From NCBI GenBank assembly GCA_007694935.1, contig REES01000087.1, forward strand, positions 62,001-126,000: a stretch of 64,000 nucleotides of DNA, given 5' to 3'. Both the position numbers and the translations under genes were made by a program. The notes beneath the pieces were generated by a model. The model was given only the letters and a program-made list of their open reading frames with translations, was not told the DNA's origin and made no database searches. Below, in pieces: positions 17,670-27,316 of the stretch (position 1 is the first letter of the stretch; each line of letters begins with the position of its first letter). Source of the stretch: Rhodospirillales bacterium (GTDB lineage Bacteria > Pseudomonadota > Alphaproteobacteria > Rhodospirillales > Defluviicoccaceae).

Positions 17670-20077
17670 CATCGCCATCCGACCCGGAGAGTACGAACGG
17701 TGAGGTTGCAGAAGCTGCGGCGGAGGGGGCGGAGCACGCCGATCCATCCCGCGATCCAAGAGAGGGCGAGCAGGCCGTGGTCGACGTGGTGACTCCGTCA
17801 CGGGAGTCGCTGCCGGCGGAGCTCCGGCCCGGGGGGCTGAAGCGGCGGGGCAGGACGCCGCGGACCGAGTTTCCGCCACCACCGGCCGCGGAGCAACCGG
17901 CAGCAGCCACTCCCGCCGGGGCTCCGGTCCTGCCGGAATGGGCGGAACGGGCTGAGCCTCCCGACCTCAGGTCGCCCGAGCTCTACCTCAACCGGGAGCT
18001 GACATGGCTCCAGTTCAATCTTCGTGTTCTGCACGAGGCCCAGGATCCGCGGACGCCGCTGCTGGAGCGGGTCAAGTTTCTGGCGATCGCTGCCAATAAC
18101 ATCGACGAATTTTTTATGAAGCGGATCGGCGGCCTGAAGCAGCAGGTCGGCGCGGGCCTGCAGAAGCTGACGGTCGACGGGCGCACACCGTCCCAGCAAC
18201 TTCAAGAGATACGTATCGTTGTTCGTGACTTTATGGAGCGCCAGCGCCAGGTCTACCTTGAGCTCATCGAGGGGTTGGCCCAGCACGACATTGAGGTGGT
18301 CCGCTTCGATACCCTCTCCGAAGCGGATCGCGCCGTCGTGCGCCAGCACTTCCACGACAACGTCTTTCCGCTGCTGACCCCGCTCGCGATGGACCCGGCG
18401 CATCCGTTCCCGTTCATCTCCAACCTGTCGCTCAATCTGCTGGTGACACTCCGGTTCCCGGAGGAGGCGGAACTGACCACCGCACGGGTGAAGGTGCCGG
18501 TCGGTGCCGGGGTCAACCGGTTTGTCCGGGTCGGTACTGGCTTCCGCTTCGTCATGCTGGAGGACCTGATCGCCCACTTTCTCGAGGACCTGTTCCCCGG
18601 CATGCGGATCGAGACGGTGGAGGTGTTCCGGGTTACCCGCAACGCCAACACCGAACGCGATGTGGAGCAGGCGGATGACCTGTTGGCGATGATCGAGGCG
18701 GAACTGCGCGAACGCAAGTTTGCCCCGATCGTCCGCCTCGATGCGGAGGTGGGGATCGATGCCACCCATCGCGGCATGCTCGCGGCCGAACTCGGCCTCG
18801 ACGAGGCCAACGATGTCTACGAGACCGACGTGATGATCGGCATGCGTGACCTGATGGAACTGGCGCAGCTCGATATCCCCGAATTGCACGACCCGCCGCA
18901 CCAGGCGATCACCAACATCAAGCTCCAGGACCGTGACAACATCTTCCACATCCTGCGGGAGAACGGGCCGATCCTGCTGCACCACCCCTACGAGTCGTTT
19001 GCCACCTCGGTCACCCGCTTCGTTCGCGAGGCGGCGACCGATCCCAAGGTGCAGGCGATCAAGATGACCCTCTATCGCACCTCCGCCGATACCAACATCA
19101 TCGATCACCTGATCGAGGCCGCCCGCAATGGCAAGCAGGTCGCGGTGGTGGTGGAGCTCAAGGCTCGCTTCGACGAGGCCGCCAATATCCGCTGGGCGGG
19201 GCGCATGGAGGAAGCCGGCATCCACGTCACGTATGGCGTGCTGGGGCTCAAGACCCACGCCAAGGCGATCCTGGTGGTGCGCCGCGACTACACCGGCCTC
19301 CGCCGCTATGCCCATATCGGCACCGGCAACTACCATGCCGGCACCGCCCGCCTGTACTGCGATGTCGGCATGCTTACCGCCGATCCGGAGGTGGGCAAGG
19401 ACCTGACCGAGCTGTTCAACTACCTCACCACCGGCTGCCGGCCGATGCGCACCTATCGGAAGATCCTGGCGGCGCCGAACATGATGAAGCGGGCGCTGTT
19501 GGCCAAGATCGAGCGGGAGATCGCGCTTTACACGCCGGAACAACCCGGCCTGATCCGGTTCAAGGCCAACGCGCTGGAAGATCGCGACATTGTCGAAGCG
19601 CTGTACCGCGCTGCCCAGGCCGGGGTGGAGGTGGAACTGATCATCCGCGACACCTGCCGCCTGCGCCCGCGACTGCCGGGCCTGTCAGAGACGGTGACGG
19701 TGCTGAGCATCGTCGGCCGGTTCCTGGAGCACGCGCGCATCTACTACTTCCGCAATGGCGGCGAGGAGGAGTACTACATCGGCTCGGCCGACCTGATGAC
19801 GCGCAACCTCGAAACTCGGGTCGAGATCCTGGTGCCGATCGAGGAGCCGGCGCTGCGCAAGGAACTCAACGCGGTGCTGGAGACCCAGATCAACGACCAC
19901 CGCAGCGCCTGGGAGATGCAGCCGGACGGCACCTATATCCAACACCAGCCCGGGCCGGGCCGCCACTCCCTGTCCAGCCAGGAGACCCTGATCGCCGCTG
20001 CAGCCCTGCGTGCCGAGCGGGCCAAGCGGCTGCGCAAGGTCAAGCCCCGCGCCTTTGCGCGCCGCGCACCGAAGTAG
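17666..20077 (+). CDS. ppk1: Polyphosphate kinase 1
   Basis: This 803-residue membrane-associated enzyme makes polyphosphate from ATP. The core begins near residue 103 with the typical LYLNRELTWLQFN. The two catalytic histidines of the phospholipase-D-like fold are visible as His531 (GLKTHAKAIL, E. coli His435) and His689 (LEHARIYYF, E. coli His592), with near-identical spacing. The first 100 residues are Ala/Glu/Pro-rich and probably disordered, an extension beyond the family norm. The ATG overlaps the ppk2 stop and has GGAGAG upstream. gluQ follows after 22 bases. Confidence 0.96.
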   Translation: MTSPSDPESTNGEVAEAAAEGAEHADPSRDPREGEQAVVDVVTPSRESLPAELRPGGLKRRGRTPRTEFPPPPAAEQPAAATPAGAPVLPEWAERAEPPDLRSPELYLNRELTWLQFNLRVLHEAQDPRTPLLERVKFLAIAANNIDEFFMKRIGGLKQQVGAGLQKLTVDGRTPSQQLQEIRIVVRDFMERQRQVYLELIEGLAQHDIEVVRFDTLSEADRAVVRQHFHDNVFPLLTPLAMDPAHPFPFISNLSLNLLVTLRFPEEAELTTARVKVPVGAGVNRFVRVGTGFRFVMLEDLIAHFLEDLFPGMRIETVEVFRVTRNANTERDVEQADDLLAMIEAELRERKFAPIVRLDAEVGIDATHRGMLAAELGLDEANDVYETDVMIGMRDLMELAQLDIPELHDPPHQAITNIKLQDRDNIFHILRENGPILLHHPYESFATSVTRFVREAATDPKVQAIKMTLYRTSADTNIIDHLIEAARNGKQVAVVVELKARFDEAANIRWAGRMEEAGIHVTYGVLGLKTHAKAILVVRRDYTGLRRYAHIGTGNYHAGTARLYCDVGMLTADPEVGKDLTELFNYLTTGCRPMRTYRKILAAPNMMKRALLAKIEREIALYTPEQPGLIRFKANALEDRDIVEALYRAAQAGVEVELIIRDTCRLRPRLPGLSETVTVLSIVGRFLEHARIYYFRNGGEEEYYIGSADLMTRNLETRVEILVPIEEPALRKELNAVLETQINDHRSAWEMQPDGTYIQHQPGPGRHSLSSQETLIAAAALRAERAKRLRKVKPRAFARRAPK

Positions 20078-20099
20078 AGGCGAGAGGGGTCGCCCCTTC

Positions 20100-21050
20100 A
20101 TGACCGTCGTCACCCGGTTCGCACCGAGCCCGACCGGTGATCTCCATCTGGGCCATGCCTACTCAGCGATGTTCGCGCGCGAGCGGGCGCAAAGCCGTGG
20201 CGGCCGCTTCCTGGTCCGCATCGAGGACATCGATGGGGAGCGCTGCCGTGCCGGGTTCGAATCCCGAAACCTGGCGGATCTGGAGTGGCTCGGCCTCACC
20301 TCGGACGAGCCACCGATCCGTCAGTCCGCCCGCACCGAGGTCTATCGCGGCGCCCTCAACCGCTTGGAGCGCCTTGGCATCGTCTACCCGTGCTTGTGTA
20401 CCCGCAAGCAGATCCGGGAGGAGATCGCGCGGGCCGGGGGTGCGCCCCAGGGCGCGATCGGCGACGGCACCGGCCGCTACCCCGGCACCTGCGGGCGTCT
20501 GGACCGAACCACCGGGAACGCGCGCCGGGCGGCCGGTGAGCCCCACGCCCTCCGGCTGGATGGTGAGGCGGCGCTGGCCCTCACCGGCCCGTTGCGCTGG
20601 GTCGACCTCCGGCACGGCGAACGCGCGGTCGATCTCTGCCGCCTTGGCGACGTGGTGATCGCCCGGAAGGAAATGCCCACCAGCTACCACCTCGCTGTGG
20701 TCATCGATGACGCCGCGCAGGCGGTGAGCGAAGTGACCCGAGGCGACGACCTGCTGGAGGTTACCCACCTGCATCGGCTGCTCCAGGCGCTCCTCGACCT
20801 GCCGGTGCCGGTTTGGCACCATCACCGCTTGTGTCGGGACCGGTCCGGCCGTCGTCTGGCGAAACGCGACGGCGACACCAGCATCCGGGCGCTGCGGCAG
20901 CAGGGGCTGACGCCGGCTGAGGTACTCGAACGCGCAGCGGCGGCGGCAGAGACGGGTTCCGACCGCCCGGGACAGTGTGCGGTCACGATGGCGGCTTGGG
21001 CGCCGGTGTCCGCACCTCCGCCGGATGCTCCGAGCCGGCCGGCAGGCTGA
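20100..21050 (+). CDS. gluQ: Glutamyl-Q tRNA(Asp) synthetase
   Basis: This 316-residue truncated glutamyl-tRNA synthetase paralogue loads glutamate onto queuosine at the wobble base of tRNA(Asp). It has the class I fold with the HIGH-type FAPSPTGDLHLGH, a zinc-type cysteine set (CLC, then C about 35 residues later), and the KMSKS-like RLAKRDGDTS. It lacks the anticodon-binding domain of GltX, as expected for GluQ/YadB. The 3' end overlaps the convergent mrpG coding region by 68 bases, so the C-terminal tail is encoded antisense to mrpG. It is probably transcribed with ppk1. Confidence 0.92.
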   Translation: MTVVTRFAPSPTGDLHLGHAYSAMFARERAQSRGGRFLVRIEDIDGERCRAGFESRNLADLEWLGLTSDEPPIRQSARTEVYRGALNRLERLGIVYPCLCTRKQIREEIARAGGAPQGAIGDGTGRYPGTCGRLDRTTGNARRAAGEPHALRLDGEAALALTGPLRWVDLRHGERAVDLCRLGDVVIARKEMPTSYHLAVVIDDAAQAVSEVTRGDDLLEVTHLHRLLQALLDLPVPVWHHHRLCRDRSGRRLAKRDGDTSIRALRQQGLTPAEVLERAAAAAETGSDRPGQCAVTMAAWAPVSAPPPDAPSRPAG

Positions 21051-21432
21051 CTCCGCTGTCGTCGCCGGTTGGCGCCGGCAGTGGCCGCCGATCCCGGAAC
21101 TCGTCCACCACCGTGCGGTCCCAGAGTGGTACGCCTGACCGGTAGGCCGCCCGTCCGATCATATGTGCGGCGACCGGAGCGGTGATCAGCAAGAAGATGA
21201 TGGCGGCAATCGCGCGGGATGCCTCGCTGAGCGTTCCGTATGAGACCGCAACGGCGAGCAGGATCAAGCCGGTCCCGAGCGTGCCCGCTTTGGTGGAGGC
21301 GTGCATGCGGATCATGATGTCTGGCAGTCGCAGCACGCCGAGACCGGCAATGAACGTGAAAGCGGCGCCGGCCAGCAGCAGGAGGCCGGTCAGGACATCA
21401 ACGACCGGCTGATCGCCCAGCAAATCAATCAT
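20983..21432 (-). CDS. mrpG: Mrp antiporter subunit G
   Basis: This small subunit of the Mrp Na+/H+ antiporter has 149 residues. Three predicted membrane helices cover the first 90 residues (LTGLLLLAGAAFTFIAGLGVLRLPD, then GTGLILLAVAVSYG and AAIIFLLITAPVAAHMIG), with the conserved RLPDIMIRMHASTKAGTLG loop. The C-terminal 55 residues are a hydrophilic Pro/Glu tail that overlaps the end of gluQ. It is the last gene of the mrpABCDEFG operon, and its start overlaps the mrpF stop by eight bases. Confidence 0.93.
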   Translation of the reverse strand: MIDLLGDQPVVDVLTGLLLLAGAAFTFIAGLGVLRLPDIMIRMHASTKAGTLGTGLILLAVAVSYGTLSEASRAIAAIIFLLITAPVAAHMIGRAAYRSGVPLWDRTVVDEFRDRRPLPAPTGDDSGVSLPAGSEHPAEVRTPAPKPPS

Positions 21433-21739
21433 CCCGATCCTCGCTGATGCTGGTGCGCGCGTGGCTGCGCTCCACGTAGCGGGCAAACGCCACCGTGGCG
21501 AGGAAGCCCAGCAACGCCACCACGATGGCCACATCCAGGAACGCCGAATGTCCTGACAACACCGCGAATACACCCATGAAGGCAACGGCCAGATAGGTGA
21601 TCAGGTCGAGGGCGACGATCCGGTCGGGCAGGCTCGGACCCACCACCAGGCGAATGAAGGCCAATATCATGGCAACCACGATCAGCGTGATCGCGACGCC
21701 AACCGACCAGGAACCGATAATGTGGGTGATGGTGTTCAT
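21425..21739 (-). CDS. mrpF: Mrp antiporter subunit F
   Basis: This 104-residue membrane protein has three predicted helices and the family motif VVGPSLPDRIVALDLITYLAVAFMG. MrpF is a structural subunit needed for assembly of the hetero-oligomeric Mrp antiporter. Its start overlaps the mrpE stop by four bases. Confidence 0.93.
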   Translation of the reverse strand: MNTITHIIGSWSVGVAITLIVVAMILAFIRLVVGPSLPDRIVALDLITYLAVAFMGVFAVLSGHSAFLDVAIVVALLGFLATVAFARYVERSHARTSISEDRDD

Positions 21740-22209
21740 TGGCTGGCGTCCAGAATTCGTCGCTCCATGGTATCCTTGATGCTCTGGCGCTCGGCATCCG
21801 GATCGTCGATGAACATCGAGTGCACAAACAGCACCCGGCGATCGGACGACACATCCAGGCTCAAGGTGCCCGGTGTCAGCGAGATCATGTTGGCGAGCAG
21901 GGTGATGGCGGCGTCGGACTTCACGTCCAGCGGCACCGCGACGATGCCGGGTCGGCTCGTGAGCTTGGGGCGGAGCACATCCCTCGCCACCCGGACGCTG
22001 GAGACCACCAGCGCGAACAGGAAGTAGATCACCAGGAAGGCAATCCGCGGCACCCGCCGGAAGTAGGTGGTGGGACCGTACAGTGGGCGCGTCAGCCATA
22101 GCGCGAGGTAGCCGATGGCGTAGCCGATCAACAGCATCTCCACGGTGAGGGAACCCCAGACGAGGGCCCAGCCCACGGCGAACAAGGCATTGAGCAGGAG
22201 CAGGTTCAT
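21736..22209 (-). CDS. mrpE: Mrp antiporter subunit E
   Basis: This 157-residue subunit has two N-terminal membrane helices and the MrpE signature SLTPGTLSLDVSSDRRVLFVHSM in its soluble C-terminal half. It helps assemble the Mrp complex. It overlaps both neighbours by four bases, consistent with a single polycistronic message translated by coupled re-initiation. Confidence 0.93.
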   Translation of the reverse strand: MNLLLLNALFAVGWALVWGSLTVEMLLIGYAIGYLALWLTRPLYGPTTYFRRVPRIAFLVIYFLFALVVSSVRVARDVLRPKLTSRPGIVAVPLDVKSDAAITLLANMISLTPGTLSLDVSSDRRVLFVHSMFIDDPDAERQSIKDTMERRILDASQ

Positions 22210-23717
22210 GGGCGCGCTCCCAGCACGGCGTTGACATAGGCGTCCGGGTTAAGCAGTTGTTCCGCGGCAGCGGTCGCAAGCAGGATGAACGGTTCCGTCC
22301 AGAGCCCGATGATCACGGTGAGCGCCGCCATGCCGGCAATCGGCGCGGTGAGCAGGATGTAGTCCCGCCGGCTCAACGCCACCGCACCGGTGCCGGGCTC
22401 GATCGCGTCCGGGTGGGACTTCCAGAACGCCTCGTTCCAGATCTTGGTCATCGAATAGATGGTGAGCAGGCCCACCAGCAGCGCCGTCGCCACGATAAGG
22501 TAGGAACCGATCTCAAGCCCGGCCTGAACCAGCACCAGCTTGGCCCAAAACCCGGACAGCGGCGGGAGACCGGCCAGCGAGAACGCCGGCACGAGGAACA
22601 GCACGGCGACGAAGGGTTGCGACTTGTACAGTCCGCCGATCTTCTTCAGTTCGAACGAACCGGTCAGCCGGTTGGCGACTCCGCTTACCAGGAACAGGTT
22701 GGCCTTCACGATGATGTGGTGGACCACATAGAACACGGCCCCCATCACCCCGAGCGGCGTATAGAGGGCTAGGCCCATGATCATGTAGCCGATCTGGCTC
22801 ACGATGTGGAACGACAGGATGCGCCGGAACTCGTTCTGCGCGGCCGCCCCGAGCACCCCGGTCAGCATGGTGATGCCGGCGATGATCAGCAGCAGGTTGT
22901 GGGTGTAGCCGACGTCCTGGGTGAAGATCAGGGTGAACACCCGGATCAGCGCATACACCCCGACCTTGGTCAACAGGGCCGAGAAGATCGCCGACACCGA
23001 TACGGACGGCGTATGGTAAGCCGCCGGCAACCAGAAGAACAGGGGAAACAGCGCTGATTTGATGCCGAACGCAACGATGAACATCAGCGCCACGGCGGTC
23101 ACCAGCCCCTGGTTTTCCACCTGCGGGATGGTCAGGTGCAGGTCCGCCATGTTGAGGGTGCCGGTCATGCCGTAAAGCAAGCCGACGGCTACCAGGAACA
23201 GGACCGTCGAAACCAGGTTCAGCGCCACATACTTGACCGCCCCGTCGATCTGCGCCTTGCGGCTGCCGAGAACCAGCAAGGCGAACGAGGAGATCAGCAT
23301 CACCTCGAACCAGACGTAGAGATTGAACATGTCGCCGGTGGTGAAGGCGCCGCAAACCCCGCCCAGCAGCAAGTGGAACAGCGGGTGGAAGCCGACATGC
23401 TCTTCCGCCCGGTCGACCTCGGCGAGGGCATAGACGGCGACGGCCAAGCCGGTGATCCCGGTGATCGCCACCATGATCGCGCTCAGGAAATCGACCACCA
23501 GCGCGATGCCGAAGGGCGGCGGCCAGTCGCCCATGGCGCCGACCAGGATGCCGTGCTGGTACACCTGGTGGATCAGCAGCAGGCCCACCGCCAGCAGCAC
23601 AGCCGCACCGGCGACGCTGATCCACCGCTTCACCGTGATCGATCCTCCCGCCAGGAAGGCGAGGATCGCGGTGACGAATGGAACCAGGATGGGGAGGGCG
23701 ACGAGCCAAGCGGTCAT
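22206..23717 (-). CDS. mrpD: Mrp antiporter subunit D (NuoM/N-like ion-translocating subunit)
   Basis: This is a 503-residue, roughly 14-helix antiporter subunit homologous to complex I NuoL/M/N. The ion-pathway residues expected in this family are visible: Glu in TM5 (NLYVWFEVMLISSFA) and Lys in TM7 (FGIKSALFPLFFWLP), plus the TM8 lysine (LLTKVGVYALIR). The ATG at 23717 was chosen over an upstream in-frame codon because it starts the first helix directly and overlaps the mrpC stop by four bases. Confidence 0.95.
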   Translation of the reverse strand: MTAWLVALPILVPFVTAILAFLAGGSITVKRWISVAGAAVLLAVGLLLIHQVYQHGILVGAMGDWPPPFGIALVVDFLSAIMVAITGITGLAVAVYALAEVDRAEEHVGFHPLFHLLLGGVCGAFTTGDMFNLYVWFEVMLISSFALLVLGSRKAQIDGAVKYVALNLVSTVLFLVAVGLLYGMTGTLNMADLHLTIPQVENQGLVTAVALMFIVAFGIKSALFPLFFWLPAAYHTPSVSVSAIFSALLTKVGVYALIRVFTLIFTQDVGYTHNLLLIIAGITMLTGVLGAAAQNEFRRILSFHIVSQIGYMIMGLALYTPLGVMGAVFYVVHHIIVKANLFLVSGVANRLTGSFELKKIGGLYKSQPFVAVLFLVPAFSLAGLPPLSGFWAKLVLVQAGLEIGSYLIVATALLVGLLTIYSMTKIWNEAFWKSHPDAIEPGTGAVALSRRDYILLTAPIAGMAALTVIIGLWTEPFILLATAAAEQLLNPDAYVNAVLGARP

Positions 23718-24130
23718 GGCGCCCGATCCCGGGGCCCCGACAGGGCCCGCCACGCCCGGCTGGCCTTCTTCGCGAACTCGGTCTCCGGCTCGGCGATCCG
23801 CATCTCATCGGTGTCGACCGTGCCGAGCTCCTGATAGGCGCAATAGGCCAGCACCAGAGCGAACGCCAGCAGCCCGAAGCTGATCACGATGGCGGTCAGA
23901 ATCAGCGCTTGAGGCAGCGCATTGGCAATGTCGGTGATGGGGACCAGCGCGCCCTCCGGGATCAGCGGGGGCGACCCCCAGGTCAGCCGTCCGGAGGTGA
24001 AGATGGCCAGGTTGGCGGCGTTGCTGAGAAGGATCAGACCGAACAGGAACTTCACCAGGTTGCGTCCCAGCATCAGGTAGATGCTCGCCGTAACCATGAT
24101 CCCGACCACGACGGACAGCACCACCTCCAT
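23714..24130 (-). CDS. mrpC: Mrp antiporter subunit C (NuoK-like)
   Basis: This 138-residue, three-helix subunit is homologous to NuoK. It carries the MrpC pattern of an N-terminal VVVGIMVTASIYLMLGRNLVK helix and the DIANALPQALILTAIVISFG segment, followed by a hydrophilic tail with acidic residues. The ATG shares one base with the mrpB stop, which suggests coupled translation. Confidence 0.94.
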   Translation of the reverse strand: MEVVLSVVVGIMVTASIYLMLGRNLVKFLFGLILLSNAANLAIFTSGRLTWGSPPLIPEGALVPITDIANALPQALILTAIVISFGLLAFALVLAYCAYQELGTVDTDEMRIAEPETEFAKKASRAWRALSGPRDRAP

Positions 24131-24549
24131 TACAGAACTTCCTCCTCCATGGTCAGGATCACGGTCAGGACCGCGCCAACCACCACCAGGTACACTCCGA
24201 CGTCGAAGATCAGGGGCGACCCCACGTGCAGGTAGCCGCCGCGCGGCAGCGGGATGTCGGTCCAAACCCCGGTGAACAGCGGCGCCCCTTCGATCAGCGG
24301 GAGCAAGCCGCCGATGATGGCAAGGGCCAGCCCGACCATCACCAGGGTTCGGGGGTCGACCCGAAGGGCTCGCCGTACCGCCTGGGCGCCAAGGGCGATG
24401 GCATAGAGCGCGAACGCGGTAGAGGCGACCAGGCTGCCGACGAAGCCGCCACCCGGCTCATTGTGCCCGCGCAGCAGCAGGAACACCGAGAACACCAGCA
24501 TCAAGCCGGTGAGGAACCGGGTCGCGGTGCTGAGGATCAGCGAATGCAT
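24130..24549 (-). CDS. mrpB: Mrp antiporter subunit B
   Basis: This 139-residue, four-helix protein has the MrpB signature [24 protein letters not shown] and a C-terminal [20 protein letters not shown] stretch. In some bacteria this domain is fused to MrpA; here it is separate and begins 19 bases after the mrpA stop. It is a structural part of the Mrp Na+/H+ antiporter. Confidence 0.95.
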   Translation of the reverse strand: MHSLILSTATRFLTGLMLVFSVFLLLRGHNEPGGGFVGSLVASTAFALYAIALGAQAVRRALRVDPRTLVMVGLALAIIGGLLPLIEGAPLFTGVWTDIPLPRGGYLHVGSPLIFDVGVYLVVVGAVLTVILTMEEEVL

Positions 24550-24568
24550 GGACGAGGTCCTCTCCGCT

Positions 24569-26872
24569 TCATGGCTTGCCGTCGGCGACGCGTCGCCCGG
24601 CCTCCGCGTCCCAGGTCTGCCGGCGCCGCAGCCGGATCAGGGCATAGCAGGCGAACCCGGCGATTCCGACCACTGCGATCTCGCCGAAGGTATCCAGGGC
24701 ACGGAAGTCAACCAGGATCACGTTGACGATGTTGCGGCCGTGGGCCTCCGGCACGCTGTGGGCCTCGAAGTAGTCGGTGAGGCGCCGGTCCAGCGGCATG
24801 CTGACCATCGCCAGCATGATCGCGGTCACCACCGCGCCGGTTGCAATCGCCACCACGGCATCCCGGATGCGGCCGATCCGCCCGGCGTGGGCACTGCCAT
24901 GGAATCCGGGCAGGCGGAGCAGGATGATGGCGACGATCACCACCACCAGGATCTCCACCATGAGCTGGGTCATCGCCACGTCCGGCGCGCCGAAGATCAT
25001 GAACACCAGGGCGATCGCCGTCCCGACGGTGCCGAGGGCGCAGATGGCGGCGAGGCGCGATTGGGTGAACACGGTGACCGCGGTGGCGGCCACGATCAGG
25101 CCGACGATCGGCCACATATAGGTCGGGACGGTCCCGAGCGTATCGGGCAGGGCGAGCGCATCCTTGGCGATCAGGGTGTAGCCGACCAGAATGGCGAAGG
25201 CCGCCATCACCGTGAGCAGGTAGCGGCGCATGATGCCGCTTTGCAGGATCTCGGTCTGAATGTCGGCAACGTGCACCACTCCGGCCATGGTCGCGTCATA
25301 GCCGCGATCGCCGGTCATGGGGATGCGGGTGAAGACACCGTCCACAGTGCGCATCGCCGCGTCATATCGCCAGTAAAGCATGAGGCCCAATGCCGTGGTG
25401 ATCACGCTCAGCAGCAATGGCAGGTTGAAGCCGTGCCACAGCGAGAGGTACAGGTCTGAGGGCGCGGCGGACACCGCCTCGGCCGCGCGGATGACAAGCG
25501 TCCCATCCACCAGACCGGGGAACAGGCCGAAAAGCAGGCCCCCGGCTGCCAGCACGATCGGGCCGCTCCACATCATCCATGGCGCCTCGTGCGGTTTCCT
25601 GGGGGTCGGCTTGAGGGGGCCGAAAAACGGCCGCAACGCGACCGCCAGCGCCACCCCGATCATCAGGGCGTTGGCGGCGACCGCGGCGACCACCACGATC
25701 GGCGCGGCCGGCCCGATGGCGAGCGCCCCCTCGTACATCATCTCCTTGCCGATGAAGCCGAAGAACGGCGGGAAACCGGCCATGGAGAAGGCGGCCAGCA
25801 GGGCCGCGGCGGCGGCGATCGGCATGGCGCGGCGGAGGCCGCCGACCGCGTCGATCTGCCGGGTGCCGGTCTCGTGATCGATCATGCCGACCACCAGGAA
25901 CAACGTCGCCTTGTAGAGAGAATGCACCAGGATGAAGGTCATGGCGGCGGCCAGGGCCACCTCGGTATCGGCGCCGAGGAACATGGTCAGGGTGCCGAGC
26001 GCCATCACCGTGGTGTAGGCCAGCTTGAGCTTGAGGTCGGTCTGCCGTACCGCGATGACGGAGGACAAGACCGCGGTGATCGCCCCCACCAGGATCAGCG
26101 ACCACATCCAGGCTTCGGTGCCGCCGAGCCCGGGATGCATCCGGGCGAGCAGGTAGACGCCCCCCTTCACCATGGTCGCCGAATGCAGGTAGGCGCTGAC
26201 CGGCGTCGGCGCCGCCATGGCGTTGGGCAGCCAGAAATGGAACGGGAACTGTGCCGACTTGGTGAACGCGCCGATCAGCACCAGGGCCAGGATCCAGCCG
26301 TACAGTGGATCGGCATGAATGGCATGGCCCTGCGCCAGCAGCACCGATAGTTCGTAGCTGTCCCCGGCCTGTGCCCAAAGAACGAGACCCGCCAGCATGG
26401 CGAGGCCGCCGGCGACGGTGACCAGCAGCGCCTGCAAGGCGTTCCGCCGTGCCGTCTGGTCCTCGTTGTTGAAACCGATCAGGAAGTAGGAGGTGATCGA
26501 GGTGAGTTCCCAGAACACGAACATCGTGATCAGGTTGTCCGCCACCACCAGTCCCAGCATCGAGACCATGAACGAGGCCAGATACAGGTAGAACCGCCCG
26601 ATCTGGGGATGGCCGGCCAGATAGGACCCCGAATAAAGAAAGATGATGACCCCGATGCCGCTGATCAGCAGGGCGAACAGGAGGCTGAGGCCGTCGATCA
26701 CGAACGACAGGCTGACGCCGATGGACGGTGCCCAGGGATAGACGATCCTTATCGTCTCGCCCGCGGACACCGCCGGAATGTAGGTCGCAAACAGGATCAG
26801 GAAGGCGAGGGGAAGCAGCGTCACCAGCCATGCCAACAGCGGCATGCGGGCGTCGTGGTCTAACCCCGCCAT
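24569..26872 (-). CDS. mrpA: Mrp antiporter subunit A (NuoL-like with C-terminal MbhD/MbhE-like domains)
   Basis: This 767-residue, roughly 20-helix subunit is the largest of the Mrp complex. The NuoL-like part has TM5 Glu ([14 protein letters not shown]), TM7 Lys ([16 protein letters not shown]) and TM8 His/Lys ([17 protein letters not shown]). The C-terminal part adds MbhD-like ([16 protein letters not shown]) and MbhE-like ([15 protein letters not shown]) segments. With mrpB-G downstream, the operon encodes a complete electrogenic Na+/H+ antiporter for sodium and pH homeostasis. I used the first ATG (26872), behind GGGGGATGTC; a start nine codons later is possible. Confidence 0.95.
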   Translation of the reverse strand: MAGLDHDARMPLLAWLVTLLPLAFLILFATYIPAVSAGETIRIVYPWAPSIGVSLSFVIDGLSLLFALLISGIGVIIFLYSGSYLAGHPQIGRFYLYLASFMVSMLGLVVADNLITMFVFWELTSITSYFLIGFNNEDQTARRNALQALLVTVAGGLAMLAGLVLWAQAGDSYELSVLLAQGHAIHADPLYGWILALVLIGAFTKSAQFPFHFWLPNAMAAPTPVSAYLHSATMVKGGVYLLARMHPGLGGTEAWMWSLILVGAITAVLSSVIAVRQTDLKLKLAYTTVMALGTLTMFLGADTEVALAAAMTFILVHSLYKATLFLVVGMIDHETGTRQIDAVGGLRRAMPIAAAAALLAAFSMAGFPPFFGFIGKEMMYEGALAIGPAAPIVVVAAVAANALMIGVALAVALRPFFGPLKPTPRKPHEAPWMMWSGPIVLAAGGLLFGLFPGLVDGTLVIRAAEAVSAAPSDLYLSLWHGFNLPLLLSVITTALGLMLYWRYDAAMRTVDGVFTRIPMTGDRGYDATMAGVVHVADIQTEILQSGIMRRYLLTVMAAFAILVGYTLIAKDALALPDTLGTVPTYMWPIVGLIVAATAVTVFTQSRLAAICALGTVGTAIALVFMIFGAPDVAMTQLMVEILVVVIVAIILLRLPGFHGSAHAGRIGRIRDAVVAIATGAVVTAIMLAMVSMPLDRRLTDYFEAHSVPEAHGRNIVNVILVDFRALDTFGEIAVVGIAGFACYALIRLRRRQTWDAEAGRRVADGKP

Positions 26873-26974
26873 GACATCCCCCCATCGGTCTTTGGCAAGG
26901 CCTGGGCCATGGCTTCGTTACCCCCCTCCTCGCACACCTTCGACCCGTGCTGCACCCGCAAGGGCGGCGCGGGC

Positions 26975-27151
26975 TCAGCGGTTCGTGTGTTCCTGGATGA
27001 AGCTCTCCAGGTCTTCGGCGTCGATCCGGTATTCCTTCCCGAACTTGATGGCGCGAAGCTTGCGATCACGGATCCAGGCCCGGATCGTCGCCTCCTTCAC
27101 CTTCAAGGCTTCGGCAACCTCATGCACCGTCAGCAGTGTCCTGCCGTGCAT
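26975..27151 (-). CDS. Small helix-turn-helix (excisionase/MerR-like) DNA-binding protein
   Basis: This 58-residue protein reads as a complete winged-helix DNA-binding domain of the excisionase (HTH_17/BldC-like) type. It has LTVHEVAEALKVKEATIRAW as the helix-turn-helix, followed by the basic wing DRKLRAIKFGKEYRI and a C-terminal helix EDLESFIQEH. The ATG has GGGGAG about ten bases upstream. It lies 102 bases before mrpA and just after the second Mrp-like cluster, all on the same strand, so it may regulate mrp transcription. No integrase or other mobile-element gene is nearby, which argues against a true phage excisionase. Confidence 0.85.
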   Translation of the reverse strand: MHGRTLLTVHEVAEALKVKEATIRAWIRDRKLRAIKFGKEYRIDAEDLESFIQEHTNR

Positions 27152-27316
27152 GGCTGCGGCTCCCCATCGACGCGAACGCCGGGAGTGTATTCAGCGAGCC
27201 GTCCGTTTCAATCGTTTTTTGACTCGTTGTGCCTGTTTGTGATGCTTAGTATTGATAATCGTTAAGGTAGCATATCCCTGGTGTGACACCCCATATAAGC
27301 GAAATAGCTAGGCGCA

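Noticed and set aside
26975-27151. Phage excisionase of an integrated element
   Set aside because: No integrase, attachment-site repeats or other mobile genes lie around the HTH gene. The fold is shared with many stand-alone regulators.
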